A DNA stretch of 64,000 nucleotides from Paragordius varius. Taxonomy: Eukaryota > Nematomorpha. Location: positions 2,232,001 to 2,296,000 of the forward strand of contig OZ176050.1 in assembly GCA_964247055.1 (NCBI GenBank), read 5' to 3'. The translations under genes were made by a program, and so were the position numbers. Under the pieces are notes generated by a model. The model saw only the letters and a program-made list of their open reading frames with translations, was not told where the DNA came from and did no database searches. Below, piece after piece: positions 24,171-38,199 of the stretch (positions within the stretch are counted from its first letter, which is position 1; every line of letters begins with the position of its first letter).

Positions 24171-25500
24171 CGAGTTTTATAAACAAAAAACCGGTAAAAA
24201 ATTATGACTATCCCTGGTTATGGTTTATCTGTTATAACCGACAAAAATTGCGTTTCCACATTTCGATTAAAAATAATAATCTTTTTTAAATTATATGTAC
24301 ATGTAATCAAAATACAAAAATGTGTGGCGTTTTTTAACAATCAATTTAAGTTTAATACTACAATACCTATAGTAGAAGCAATTGCTTTGTATTTTGCGAC
24401 TATTAAATTTATTAAGAAAGTAAAATTATTAGGTCGTCTTTTTATACAATATGCACATTAATGATCTCTGCATCGGTTGAATAATATGCTAGCAATTTTA
24501 TTTACAGTAATCAAAGTATACGGAAAAAAGGTAAAAATATAAAGATAAATATTTATTTCTAAAAGACAACTATACTTTTTAAATATTAATAATAACTCAT
24601 TTATAATCTAAAGTATAAAGGGATGTACATTGGTAACACAATCAATTACATCTTTTGAAATTGTTATTAAATGTCTTTAATTGGATAAATTAAGGTTGGA
24701 AAAAGTATGGTTGTCATTGGAAAACAAATTTTGTTTTTATATTTTTACGTTTTGTCCGTATAATTTTTACTGTAATTATGGACAATTTTTATGCAGTGTT
24801 ACCGATTGCCCAACAATAAATATGAATCAAGCACCATTAATGCTCTTACGGTATTAATTTCGGATGGCTCGAATACAAATTAAATATTTACCACGTGTTT
24901 TTTTGTGGCCAGTCCAGTTTAAGCCTCAAACCGCTGATATGCCTAAATGTTTAAACCGCAATAAACCGTGCTAAACCGGTGCGGTGCGCCTTGGTTAAAA
25001 AGTCACTATGTAATTTTTATAGTGGCATTACTTTTATTTTATTTTGGAGGGATTTCAGACAAATAAATTAAATATATAAGGAGTTTAAACAATTTTTTTA
25101 CCTTTTTATAATTTAAGTCTGCTTGAATAACATTGGCAAAATATTTTAGCGGGCCACATAAATAATGCTGGTAAGCGCACCCAGCCAACATAAATGTTAT
25201 TAATTACAATTAATAATCTTCCAGTATAGCTCGATGAGGTCCCGTGCGGCTCTTGGGGGTAAGAATTAACATATATCCCTCATCTTTAAATACCAGCAAA
25301 ATTCAATTTAAACGAAAACCTTATTCACATAGAATAAATTCTAATTTATGCAAAGTTAAACTATATGCTATCAACCAATATATGGGGGAAAATGTTTGGA
25401 ATTTTTCTTCCCTTTGCATATGCAAACGAGTTAATTTTTCGGGGTGTCGGTTTGGCACATTCCATCGGCTTTGTTTAAAATTAACAGCATTTGTTTTTTG
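24171..25500. other. AT-rich intergenic DNA, nothing recognised
   Basis: No coding or repeat signal that I can support. Confidence 0.35.
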
Positions 25501-25506
25501 TATACA

Positions 25507-25753
25507 CCATTTATAGCTCAAATTCACACTGGAACAATTCAAATTTATATTAAAATAAATTACGTGTTTTTAAGATTTAAAATTACCAATATTTTTTTAT
25601 ATTTTTTAAAAATGAAATTTTGTTTTAAATTAATAGTACTGAAAAAATAATGCCTTAAAGATATATTTCATATTAATGATATATATTAGCCCAAAAACAC
25701 AAAATATTTTTAGGGTTAATATGAATGTTAAGAGGGATTACATTTGTAAATGG
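25507..25753. mobile_element. MITE with subterminal repeats, copy 2 (opposite orientation)
   Basis: Begins CCATTTATAGCTCAAATTC and ends TTTGTAAATGGTAT. Its interior is the reverse complement of the interior of 22886-23192: the block reading AAAATTACCAATATTTTTTT at about 25576 matches the minus strand at about 23080-23100. Somewhat shorter and more diverged than copy 1. Confidence 0.65.
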
Positions 25754-26301
25754 TATGTCTCGTAGATATTTGAATATTAATTATTTTACTTGGTATAAAA
25801 TATAAAATGAGATTTTTGATTTTTTATAACTTTTTTCTAGCACATTACCCTATTTAAAGGTTTGGAATTAATTATATTTGTTAATAAAATTATTAAATAA
25901 CATATTCATACACTTATAACAATCCTTTATTATATATCAATCATTAGGATATGTATAAAATATTTTAGAATAATTGACTACTAACAGGCAACCTTCGTAC
26001 ACAAATAGATATTTTCACAATTAAATGTGCACCAACTTAATAAACTTCTAGTTTTATTTATGATACCCAACGTACACCGTTTTAAATATAATACTTAACA
26101 ACTTTTGAACATATTACTAAAATAATTATGAAAGTTAACGTATAATGAAGAGTAATTATTTATTAAATATTTGACAATACATTTATAAATATAAAAAATG
26201 TAGAAAATACTTATGCTAAATATTATTACAATGTTTTTGTTGAATGAATGATTAAATATAAAATTTTACTATATTGGACATATATTAGATACGGAAATCA
26301 T

Positions 26302-29300
26302 TTATGAGGTTTCATCTAAAAATAAAATTATAATATAAATAATAATTTAAAAAATACAAAGACACTTACTTTGCTGAATCAGAGATTTTGGTGTCTTAAT
26401 AAGATGTGGGGGAGTTGTTTTAAGATTAAAAAATTGTTGTATTTCAGGACGCGTGACTTTTTTCTAAAAATTAATTATTAAAAGCTCATACTCTAGGAGG
26501 TGAAAAGGCATAATTTTTAGGCAAGTAGAATTGATTGTTTGCCTAAATCAATAAAATAATTAAATGATTTTTCAAAAAAAAACTAAAAATTTTATAATAA
26601 AGCAAAATTCCAGAAAAATTTAGTAGTAAAGACCGAAATTCCTTGTTCAGGTTTACGGAACATTCGACTTGGCAACATGGGTTTCGTTGGAAAATCTTTA
26701 AGAATAAAATTGGTACTGCGCGTCCAGATAAGTCCCAAAGCAATATCACACACAACGTATAATTTCTAGGATAATATATTTATAAACGATTGCATTCCTA
26801 CCTTATATTATCTATTACACACTCATGTATCCATTGTTTTATCGAAAAATTATTTTTTTGTTAAATGGGTAAAAATATTTGGTAAAGAATGGAAAAAACA
26901 AGAGCTCTATGGTAATTCTTATACTTTACTGATGAATATGATATTGTTAATACTAGAGAACTCTTGTTTTTCTATTCTTTAACGAATATTTATACCCATT
27001 TAACGAAAGAAAAATAAATTTTTGATAAAATAAAGGATACATGACTGTAATTCAAAACTTCAAATAAATATAGAATCAAATACTATTTATATTACAAAAC
27101 TCATACAAATAAGTGTTTCCAAGTCGTAATTCTCGGAAGATATTATGCGATTAAAATTTAGGGAATAAATATTACATGCTTTTTAAAATAAATGGCAAAC
27201 CTCATTATTTTCAGGATTGAGTGCGTCATCAGTCTGTTTAATATTTTCTATTAATCGTTTAAAAAAGGTGAACGTATAATTTTCATTCTTGGACACTAAT
27301 GGCTCCAACACAAACCATATGCATCTAAAATAAGGTTTATCATGTAATGTTACTCTTTAATTTTTTCCAAAAGCTTGATAGATTTGATATCGGTAAAGGA
27401 GGGCCAATACGAAAGTAAATGGATGACATATGGAATTACATAATCCGGCATAATATTGTGAATTTTAGCTAGAGATAGTATTTTGCATTAATATCACCTA
27501 AAATTTTGACTAACAAACCCCATTTTTTGGAAAAAAACTACTTACCTTGATTTTGAGTATTGGAACCAGATTTAAATGAAAGTTCCTTGAAAACGTCTCT
27601 CCTCTTATTAATGTTGGATATGAGATATTGTTTGACTTGAAGTCGATAATCACGATCGGATTCCAAGGGCGTCAACGCAAAAATGGCCAAATAATCCAGG
27701 GGAAGTTTAAAAGCTAACAAGGCCTTATGTAATTTATAAATAAAGCGTTGTTTGAACGCTAAATCCGAAATGGTCTAAATAATGAAATGAGAGTTATTTA
27801 GTTTAAAAATGCTACACATCTATATTTTAAGTCTCGAATGAAATATAAGATACAGTAACAAAAAAGAATAATTTAACTTCATACCGTTGGCAAATAAGCT
27901 ATAACATGATAATGGTCAAGCGTCAATTTTTCCCAAAAATATGGGATTTGAATGAGCTTGATTAGAAGACAGGTTGTTTTTAATTTAATTAAATTGAATC
28001 TATAGGTTAATAAATGATGTTTTGTACTCTTCTTCGGTAATATAATTGTTGTATTTGAACTTTTTATACGTGGCGGACAAGATTTGATCAAAACAAATGG
28101 AATAAAATTCATTTAAACTCTCAACTAAATCCGTTTTAGCAAGGTCTATTGAAGGTGATTGCGAATTATTTTCAGTGTTAGTTCGAGGTTGATTGATCTT
28201 ACAATAATATTGGCCAATCAATTTATGAGTATACAATTTAAGGAAAGTGATCAATATGTGACAACAAGCATTTTGTGCTGCACCCAAATTATCATTAATC
28301 AATGAATCAAGAGATATGCCCTAAGATAATTAAAATGATAAAAGTTAATAGTTATACCAAAAATGTATTGACTTTTAAACAAATATTATTAAAATTTTTA
28401 GTTATTTTAGTTAAATTATAATTGATCGATTGATGTTGAAAATTATTTAGCGAATAAAATGATAAGAGAAAAACGTACTTTCAAAAGTAATAACATCTTA
28501 CCCTTTTAATTTTTTTGTCTTTAGCAGTGAATAAGGAAGTATTATCTTTACCAAAAAAGGACATCGATAATCGCGGAACTATGACCGTTTCAATTTGGGT
28601 GTAAAAATCATTCAAGAGAGTACTGAGATCCATATTTTGAGGAGTGCAGGTAACTGATGATAAAAACGATATTTTACATGCAAAAAAATCATTCACAAAT
28701 CCTTCCCTCCTTATAATTAGCTTTAAAATAAACAACGCCTATAAACTAATGAACCGTAGACAGGATCAACTTTCTGAGTATTAAAAAGGTCCTAATTGTA
28801 AATAAGGTGTGTAAAAATGAATGAAACTTCCCGCAATGCTTAATAGTTGTTTTTAAAATTATAAATGATTTAGGACATTAATTTAAAAAAGTAATTTTAT
28901 TTTTTTCGAAAAATTGCTATGGGGATATTGCGCCAAGCATTTTTTTAAATTATTTATGGGGTAGGCTATATTCCACAAAACGTCCAACCAACATAAATGC
29001 GATATTTGAAAAGCGAAATATAGTAATTTTAAAAAATATTTCATTATGATAATTTTTCTCGCCTTAAGAAACCAAATATCACATAATAAAATTATATTCT
29101 CTCAACTTTTACATAAACTAACTAACCTTGATCGTTTGGTGAGATGAAATTGCTTGATGAGGTTGAATTGCAGGAATAATCGAGAGATTTGTTGGTAGAT
29201 CGAGAAACAGCATTCAACTTACAAGCCTCATAATGACTCCGACAAAACACGATACAGCTCACTTGAGCTCCATTTAGTTTGGAGATGGAAATACTTGAAA

Positions 29301-32300
29301 GCAAACCTTTTACTTTACCCTCTATGGGTGCATTTGTAAGGGGTTGAAGCGTTTCTAAGAGATACTAAGGACAAAAAATATGTTAGAGTTCAAAATGTCA
29401 TTATATATTATACTAATTTTAATTTAAGTACGGGTTTCCTTATAAAACAGTTATATTTTTTGTCCTTAATATTTTTTAAAATATACTTTATGAAGATTCT
29501 TTAGAATGTTTTTGAAATGCGATGAACTGGCTTTTTTCGTATCCTTGGCATCAAAATGTGGGTTAAATAGAATAGCCAATATATTTTGACAAATGTATTT
29601 CGTTTGTTTTGGATTCGTACTGTTCTTGTGCATTTTCAGGAGTAATGGAAGAAATTTGCTAATGTCACAAATAAAATTAAAATTTATCTCAATTGTAATC
29701 CGGCAAAAGCTTGGATTAAAAAAATAAATAAAATAAAAAAGTACAGCATACAAGCCCTTAAACGACTAGATCGGGGGTGTCCAACATGCAGCCTGCCAAA
29801 ATACTTTTTCAGCCGAAATTCAAATATAAAATTTTAGGTAATAAAAGATTTCTTAAACAATTTTCCAATTATGTTTTTTCGAATTTCGGCAATGAACCAG
29901 CAAAAAAATGTAAAACAAATAGTAGTTTTTACAATCTTATGTTAATTTAAATAAAATATTTAGTAATGCCCATGTATTTTGCGAATAAGGCCCTTGAGGC
30001 CATTTGTGATGGACATCCCTGAACTAGATATTAGATTACATTATAAAATTTAAAAAATACCACCTCGTAACAAGTTTGGCAAATGAATTATCATGGTCCA
30101 CTTCTTCGCTATTTCCGGGAGCTATAAAAATGTATTTACCACAAAGAACAAATACCTTCCCCATTAATAAGTAGGTGCAAAGTATGAGGTTTATATTGTT
30201 TCATCATGATTGCTAAAATGTGTAATATTGAACATTGTGCTTCTAACAACAGTTCATCAGCGTCTCCAATAGTAAAAGATTCTTGGAGAAATTGTAGGAA
30301 AGTGTGCAAAACATTTTCGCAAGTGAAGTAATCGATATATATTCGAGACAAAATCTATTATATAGTAGGAATAGGTAAGGAAAATCAATTTTTTATGAAA
30401 TTGTCAAATTTATATATCAACCTGTAATAAATTAAAGCCACGTTTGATAATAATATGGGTTGAAAGCATCTTTTCATTCATGTCTTCATTTGACTTTAAA
30501 TTCTTTTTTTGCAGTTTCTGAAAAATATAGAAAAAAATAATGAAACCAATCTACAATATTAAACAGATGAAACGAAAAGACAAATATTCTTTTAAAATGC
30601 AACAATACCCTATAAACTTTGATTTTATGATAACATCGTTTTGAGTTGCAAAACCAGAAACAGAGCTGATTGGCAACATACTTAATTATATAATTAAAAT
30701 TTTAATTATGTTGTTTTTATGAAAAGTTTTAGAAAACATGGTTGTCTTTTAAAATTGTACTGTCATATATGCATTTTATCCGTATAATTAAAATTTATAC
30801 TGTAAAATATGATCGCTTAAGCCATTGCTAATAAAAAGCATGCTAAGCGAGTTACTCATAAACATTAGAATTTACATTTAATTCTGCGCGGATTTCAGTT
30901 TGAGAAAATGTTTCCTTTTCCACAAAGGGAATAATAGGACAATTTTCATCATAAACGCTGCATTCATCGTTATCTTGTCCGCTTTTATTGGGTGAATTTG
31001 TTATTAATGGACTATTGCTTGACTTTGCCTTTAAAAGCGTAAAGGGTACGATTAGTTTGCAAAGGTATGCAATAGATTCCATATCAAACAAAAGTGGTGT
31101 CACCTAGTTTTAGTAGAAAATATTTCATTTCATATTGCTATCAGAAAAAGGTGTATAAAACTATTTTTTTTACCCTTTCCAAATATTGTTTTATGGTTGT
31201 ATACAAAATATTTGTGGCTTGCGGATTTCCTGTATGCTTCAGTATATTTTTCTACATTACAATAAAAAAATAATATAATTAAAACGAAACATATATAATT
31301 TAACTTGAAATAAAAAAAATTGATTTTATGACTTACGCATAAAGAGCAGGATTCTTTGCAATTAAGGTTGGAATCTTGAATTAAATGGAAAAACTCCTTA
31401 AATAATTTTGGATCAGCTGTAAGCAAGGCATCAAACTTTTTCAGGTTATCAAATGTTTTGAGCGAATCCGGCATCATTTCTTATAGAAATAATTAAAGGC
31501 AAGAAATACTTGATAGCTGAAAAAGTTTCTGTAAAGATTTTTGATACAACTCATTTTCCTTTTTGGTGTCCGCATTAGTGTTGTCAGGATGATTAGAATC
31601 CCTACTTTCATCTGAATGCCATTGTTTTTTAACTCTAATCTCGTTTGTAAATTGGTCTAAAATTTTAAGGTTTAAAACAAAGTTTTACCTATAGTCGGTT
31701 GTGAACTACTTTGTGTTGATTTGCTATACTCTTCACTGTACAAAAGTTGATGTTTATTTTGAATGTATTGTTTAGTTATGAATCTCATATACAATTGACG
31801 CTTGAAAAGTTCCGTCATAGCTTTAACACTGTTCTCATCAATGTTGATGAAAAAATGTAAAAGCCTTAACATACGTTTTTGAGTAGGTAAGGCATTTGGA
31901 ACAAAACATGCATGGAGAGTCTTTTCAACCAAAATTCTATTAAATGACATGAAAATATATAAAAATTAATAAACAAACTTATTAAACCTATTTATAATAT
32001 ATATATATCCTATATAACTGCAGTCAAATAAAAATTTGTGCGTTTTACCCATTACCATAATTAATATTGCAACCACAAACAATTGGTTATTTAAAAAATC
32101 TAGTTTTAATATTAATTTTTTACTTTATAATTTTAATTTACAAAACCTTATTTAACAAATAAACTAATATTATTATACTGATCTTCCAACGAATTTTGGT
32201 AATAAGTGTGCATAATTCTATCCCGAATCCAATAGAGTTGAGAACGTTCTTCAGGATTGGAAAGACATTGCTGACTAACTTTATTAACGGTTCCAAGTGC

Positions 32301-35300
32301 ATACAAATGTTTATATATCGCTCCCAGGCCTAAAACGGCTTCTCTTCGTATTCTATACTATAAAATAATTATGTTTTTCTCAAACACATTCTACCAACCA
32401 ATGTATAAAGTTGTAATTTAATACCATGTATAATAACTGTAATAATTTATCGTCATCAATCAAAAAGTCTTTATATCATATCAATTACTAAAAATTTTCG
32501 AGTATTTAAAATAAATTAATATTTGATTTAACTACAAGTCCAAATATAGTAAAAGAATAAAATTTACTGTCGTACTATATTAACCGTATTCAATGTTCAT
32601 TCCATATAAAACTATTGTTACCTTTTGACCAAAACAAAATCGATACTTTTTTATCCAGAGTTCGACTTTTGAGACATTCGAGTAAGCGTTCAGCATCGTT
32701 CAAAGTTTGAGAGGTGGATAATTTGGCAGATGTAGTAGAATGCCTTTTTCGTTTATGGCTTTTACTAGCTGGTTTGCTTTCATCTTGATCTGATTGCTGC
32801 TCGTCAGATTCTATGGAGGACGAACCATTGGGACTGTTTGTGAGAGCTTGTGGAGATTCGCTATATAATTTGGAAAAAACATACATGAGATGATGGATTT
32901 TATTAGTTAAGAAAAGAGGGACCAATTGTCTAACTAGCCTCAAGAAACCTTTGAACTGCCTGACGGTTGACAGTAATAATAGAAAAAATATACAATGCAA
33001 CAATTCACATATCACACTTAAGGTCAATGTGTGGCAGATATTTCAATGAATACTTTCAGTGAATAAACCGCGAATGACTAAATGTCTTATGACTTAAAAT
33101 TTGCAAGGGAATATTATGAGTCACTATTTTTAGAAACTTATGACTCAAAAAATAGTTTTGGGACGACTTAAATTGGCTTATCTTACATCAGCAAATTTAA
33201 AATTGACAAAGGCTCATTCACGTGGCCCTAAAACGTATCCACTCCCAAACTTTATCACCAAGAAGTCTATATGTGCAGCAAAAATTACGATTATACACAA
33301 CATAAAAAATATATTTTTGAAAAACCATGTTCAAAATAATGATTCATTTACTCATTGTTTTGAGTTGCAAAATAAGAATTATGGATGTAAATTATACTAA
33401 TACATTCACTATAATAATTTTAATATAGGATCAGGTAGATTTATCTCGAAAAAATTAATTTTATATCTATGATTGTAAAATATTGCCTTTTAGATACATT
33501 TTATCTAATATATACTAAGCATTACCATGATGTCGTAGTGTTGTTAATGTTAAGTGATGATGTGGATGATGGTGTTCCCCCCATCCGAAAAAGGTAGGAA
33601 GATTGAAGGGCAAACGTCTTTTTTGCGGCACTTTTGGCCTGTTGTTCTGGTGTCAGAACGGCCGGATCATGCGTTAGAGTAGCCAATCTCACAATAGCTA
33701 ACACAAATTCATAACGGACATTTTCATCGGGGTCATAGGCCCGGGGGACTAAAACTTCAATCAGGTCATGTCGCGCACTCTCTAAACTGTTAAAGAGTTG
33801 ACTAGTGGATGGTTCTTGTTGCGTGGTAGCGCCTGCAGCCACGCAATTATCGTAGAGTTGAGTCAGGAGATGAGATGCGAATCGAACACAAGTTAGGCGA
33901 ATCCCGGGATCCACGTCGTTAAATCTAAACTCATTTAATAAATTTATGTAAAAAATGGCATCAATCATAAAAATAATATCTTGCCTATAAAAAGTTTGGT
34001 TAAATGAACATATGGTGACATAATACACTTTTAGGATTTAAACTCATTTCTAGGTTATAGCGCAGAAAGTAAACACACGTTCCCACAAACCTTCTTTTGT
34101 AGGTATTATGGAAATAATGAGCCAAAATAAAAAATAATTTAATTTAATCATTTAAAATTTCTCAAGAATGCGATTTTTATTATATCAGGACCTCATTCGC
34201 TATCATTCCATTCGGGAACAATAAGCCCGGTCGCCCACGTTTAACCTGGGCTAAAAAGATTGATCTGAATTTCCAACAACTCAAACTGATAAAAACTTGT
34301 ATTAATAAAGAATTATTTCAGAAAAAGCTGGATAGCTAATGATAGTGCACCATCAAAGCTTACTGTTAAACAACAACATATAAAATATTAACTTTAATAA
34401 TGTTAAACCTGCATGTTAATCATTTTGAATACAAATAAATAATTTGCTTTGAAAGATAATTAACAAAAATATTATATTCTACAAAAAGGCACATTGTGTA
34501 AACCTTCCAAGAAAGCAGCGCCATAAATGGACATTGTCAGTAATGAGAGAAGAGGAAGGGTCACTCAACATGCGTCCCAAAGCTTTACAAATTTGGGCTC
34601 TTTCTTCAACTTTATTGCTCTGTTAAATATGAAAAAAATAACGAATCTAAATAATATATGGAATATCGACTATAATACGATATTTTTAAATCTTGAATAT
34701 TGTTTATAACCTAATTTTGCATTCTAATACAAATGTTTAATTAAAAAATTGGTCGAGAACATGTTATTTAAATTTTAGTCTCATATAATATTTTGACTAA
34801 AACTGTAATATAATATATATATATATTATATTACTCGAAGTTTGAATTCCAATAAATTTATAACGTTGGCCAACAACTGAGGTGCAATAATATATAATTC
34901 GTGGATAAAATCATAAACTTTTCCCTCACGGTATTTGGGAGTTGTGGCATGACTAGAATCGCTCGGTTTTTTAATTTTTTCATCAGTAGTATCCTCATCT
35001 ATTACAGTAAAAATCTAATAGATAATACACATTTGCAAAAGAAAACCATATTTTTATCCCATGATTTTTGCAACCGAAATGATTATAAATGTGCAACATG
35101 AATTATAAGGTAGTATTTAGATTTACATCTCTGTTTCTTTTTTTAAACCGGAAACGATTGGTTAAATAATGTCAAAATTAAATTTTGTACTGTATATGTG
35201 GTTTTTTTATTATGATAATAATTCATTATTATGTGTCAGACATTTCTTATGTGAAAAAAATATAATTTTTGCGTTATATAAAAATTAATAATTTTTAAAT

Positions 35301-36293
35301 CAACAAGATAGTTTATTATTGCTACGCATGATTAAAATAGAGTAATAAACGGTATTTAAGGCTTATTCAAATTTTCATTTGCAAAAAACAATGAATGCAA
35401 TACCTTCGGCATCAGATTGATGTTCATATTCATTTTTCGTCGTTAGACTTTTATCTTTGTCAGGAAAAAGTATACTAGTAATGTAGGCCTGAATAAACGG
35501 TTCCAAAACATGTTCCGTTCTTTTAATTAAATCGCGGGCTAAAGCATATGCCTCACGCTTTTGTGACTAAAATACATATAAAAGGCTTATTCACTTTGTG
35601 TGGTTCACAAAGATTTATAAGGATTGCTTCCAACAATTTATGGTTGGGTGCATCGATATCAATCAAAACAGCGGTCATAACGTCCAACATATAATTTTTC
35701 ACTTTGGCGGAATGTGCACTGCTACAAAATTAAATCAATCCTAACTTTATTATGTTGAAAAAAAGTTTGAATAAATTTTGTAAAATTTCTTGTCCGCCTT
35801 CAATATCAAAACAAATATTAAATGCCTTCAACCAAGCCAAACATTCCAATAAATAAAAATGCCGTTGAAAGTAAATATTGCTTGGGGCTTTGATCCCCTT
35901 TAATTCTTCTAAAATAAATTCAAATATCGTCTAAAATAAATTTAATAGATAAGGTGCCTTTAAAATTTCAGGATCTTTGTATGGCGGTTCAGGAGCGAAA
36001 ACACGAAATACGTCAACAATTATACATGCCACTAGTAACCTAACTTCTTTACTACCATGGCTTATAAAATCTTCGGATACAATCAAAAGTGCAAAATTTT
36101 CATAAGAACTAACATTATCAGTTTGTCCCAAACTCTGAAAGACTGAGGCGCAAATCTTAAACATATAAAATATATTAACTTTTAAGCGCCTGACAAGTTC
36201 CTCAGTAGAAAGTTGATCAGACAGATCTTTTACACCAGGAGGATATACAATATCATAAGCTGGATCTTTAATAGTATCATAGGCAATCGGCAT
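26302..36293 (-). CDS. PDS5: Sister chromatid cohesion protein PDS5
   Basis: HEAT-repeat regulator of cohesin loading, release and acetylation on chromosomes in the nucleus. About 29 exons: 36180-36293, 35958-36155, 35746-35930, 35595-35721, 35404-35566, 34835-34998, 34504-34619, 33526-33924, 32647-32959, 32179-32357, 31689-31936, 31510-31656, 31337-31479, 31174-31251, 30864-31103, 30422-30517, 30156-30354, 30064-30121, 29487-29658, 29127-29365, about 28502-28720 (start unresolved), 28028-28320, 27885-27999, 27546-27774, 27354-27468, 27201-27324, 26634-26765, 26370-26463, 26302-26315. Matches to vertebrate PDS5 run in order: YPPGVKD, EVRLLVACI, RRFND-like CFLGRFND, RTLDKK, LPLDYLAIFAL, KECIWFVLEPL, VVCDIALG. 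The product is about 1,600 residues, longer than human (1,337-1,447), mainly through a low-complexity insert before RTLDKK. No disabling change was seen. Confidence 0.93.
26823..27045. repeat. Imperfect palindrome in a PDS5 intron
   Basis: Arms CATGTATCC...AACAAGAGCTCT (26823-26905) and its inverted counterpart AGAGAACTCTTGTTTTT...GGATACATG (about 26954-27043) enclose about 50 bp. A 220-bp hairpin-forming MITE is likely. It lies in the intron 26766-27200. Confidence 0.6.
29772..30021. mobile_element. Nonautonomous hAT-type element in a PDS5 intron
   Basis: A 250-bp insertion beginning CGGGGGTGTCCAAC and ending GATGGACATCCCTG, imperfect inverted ends of the GGTGTCCA type common in hAT MITEs. 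It is flanked by 8-bp repeats GACTAGAT (29764-29771) and AACTAGAT (30022-30029), matching at seven of eight bases. No transposase. It lies in the intron 29659-30063. Confidence 0.7.
34170..34340 (+). mobile_element. LINE C-terminal fragment in a PDS5 intron
   Basis: A 3' LINE remnant: one frame reads KPGRPRLTWAKKIDLN followed by a Lys-rich tail and a stop. The GRPRxxW motif is typical of the C-terminus of RTE- and Jockey-type LINE proteins. Short and isolated, in the intron 33925-34503, opposite in strand to PDS5. Confidence 0.4.
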
Positions 36294-37184
36294 GATTATC
36301 GAATTTTACACATGTGATTTTAGCGCGGTAAAAATATCTGGTGAATGTCTAAAAATATTTGGTACTATGTTTAGAAATTTGTTATAAAATTATTATACCA
36401 CTGATTAGACATAGTCATATTTATAATATACGCGCGAAATATCCGTAGTAATTCACAATATTTATATATTTTAAATATAAATGTATCAGGATTCCCAGGG
36501 GGTTTTTGATTTTGGGGCGTAGGAGCGATATATGAAACATTATGTTAAATATACATTTTTGATAAAAGCTACAAAACTAAATATATACAGCTACTGAAGT
36601 GTTAATTATTAAAAAGTTGGGTGGAATGCATAAATTTTCCATATGAGACTGCTTTGTTCTCCTATTTTACCATTCGAGGTAATTTGATATACCAGAGCCT
36701 AATTGCAATTAAACTACAGTTGTAAAAGTTATTAAGTTTATCAAACATTCTCATATACTAGATAACAAAAGGTTATATTTTTTACAGTTTAGTGACTTCT
36801 AGAGAATAAATTTGGGACAGCTCCAGATCCCGATTAAAACAAACAGATAGTATTAATACAAAAACATATCAAGTTTTTGCCTGTATGTAACCTGTAATAA
36901 AAGTTGATTATTTATATTTTTTAACTAAAATACCCATTTATTTGCTTGTTGATAAGCGAATTAAAAAAAATGAAAACACAATATTGCGACAAAAAAGCTC
37001 AAGATGAGGGTTTCTATACAATTTTTCATTTTTTATAAAAAAATTTATATTATGGGCATGAAAGGCTAAAGAATATTATAAAATTCGGCTAAATACCTTA
37101 ACATTTAAAATTTTTTAATAATTACTTTGAGATGTAAAACACCCCAAATAGTTTTTTAAGTGTCAAATGATATTAATGATTTTT

Positions 37185-37770
37185 ACACAATCATTTGCAA
37201 CTTTCAAACAATCAAATTATTTTAACCAATCTTTTATGGATATTTTATATAATTATCCACAACTTTTCAACAATCAAATTATATTAACCAATCTCTCATG
37301 GGTATTTACAATCATCCACAACTTTTAAACAATCAAATTATATTGAGCAATCTTTCATGGTTATTATATACAATCATCCACTAATTTTAACAATCAAATT
37401 ATATTATGCAATCCATGGGTAGTTTATACAATCATCCACTAATTTTAAACAATCAAATTATAAGCAATGTTTCATCGGTATATACTATCCACTAATTTTC
37501 CAAAATCATATTATATTAAGCAATCTTTTATGAATAATTTATTCAACAATCAAATTATATTAAGCAAACTTTCATGGGAATTATATACAATCATCGACTA
37601 TTATTTAACAATCAAATTATATTAGGCAGTCTTTCATGGGCTTTTATATAATCCACTAATTTTAAACAATTAAATTATATTAAGCAATCTTTTATGGGTA
37701 TTTTATACAATCATTCATTAATTTTAATCAATCAAATTATATTAAGCAATCTTTCATGGGTATTAAAATG
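37185..37770. repeat. 61-bp minisatellite
   Basis: About ten tandem units of roughly 60-63 bp, each containing CAATCAAATTATATTAAGC then AATCTTTCATGGG and CAATCATCCACTAATTTT. Units differ at several positions and a few are shortened. No coding frame. Confidence 0.9.
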
Positions 37771-38199
37771 GTTGCATGAAAGAGGTGGAGGGGGCCAGCG
37801 ATGCAAGCTACACCTCTGTTATCAGCTAATATCAATTTAAAATCTCCTTACAATCGCTAACCTGTGTAAACAATGGAATTTATCTTACACGTCAAGTAAT
37901 CTCAAACCTTTTCTTAGCTTACTACGCCTTTTCATTATTTGGTTGCTATATTATCTAACATGGACTTAGTGATTTCCGGCATGCTTAATTTTTTGTTCAA
38001 AAGATTTATTTGATATGGTATAAATGCAGTCTGTTTGAAGTTTTTATAAATATTATATTTTGAGATAGATGGATGAACATTTAAATATATGCTAAACCTT
38101 TCCCGACGTTAATTGAAAGATGACACCTACTTTACTGGTAAGCAAATAAATGTATAGGTTTTATATAATATCTAATACGTCCATTACCTCTACCATCTA

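Noticed and set aside
33140-33400. Plus-strand open frame of 86 codons inside PDS5 intron 8
   Set aside because: No recognisable domain, composition like the surrounding intron, and opposite in strand to a well-supported gene.
37185-37770. Regularly spaced repeats resembling a CRISPR array
   Set aside because: The units are contiguous and the so-called spacers are themselves repeated; the genome is clearly eukaryotic.
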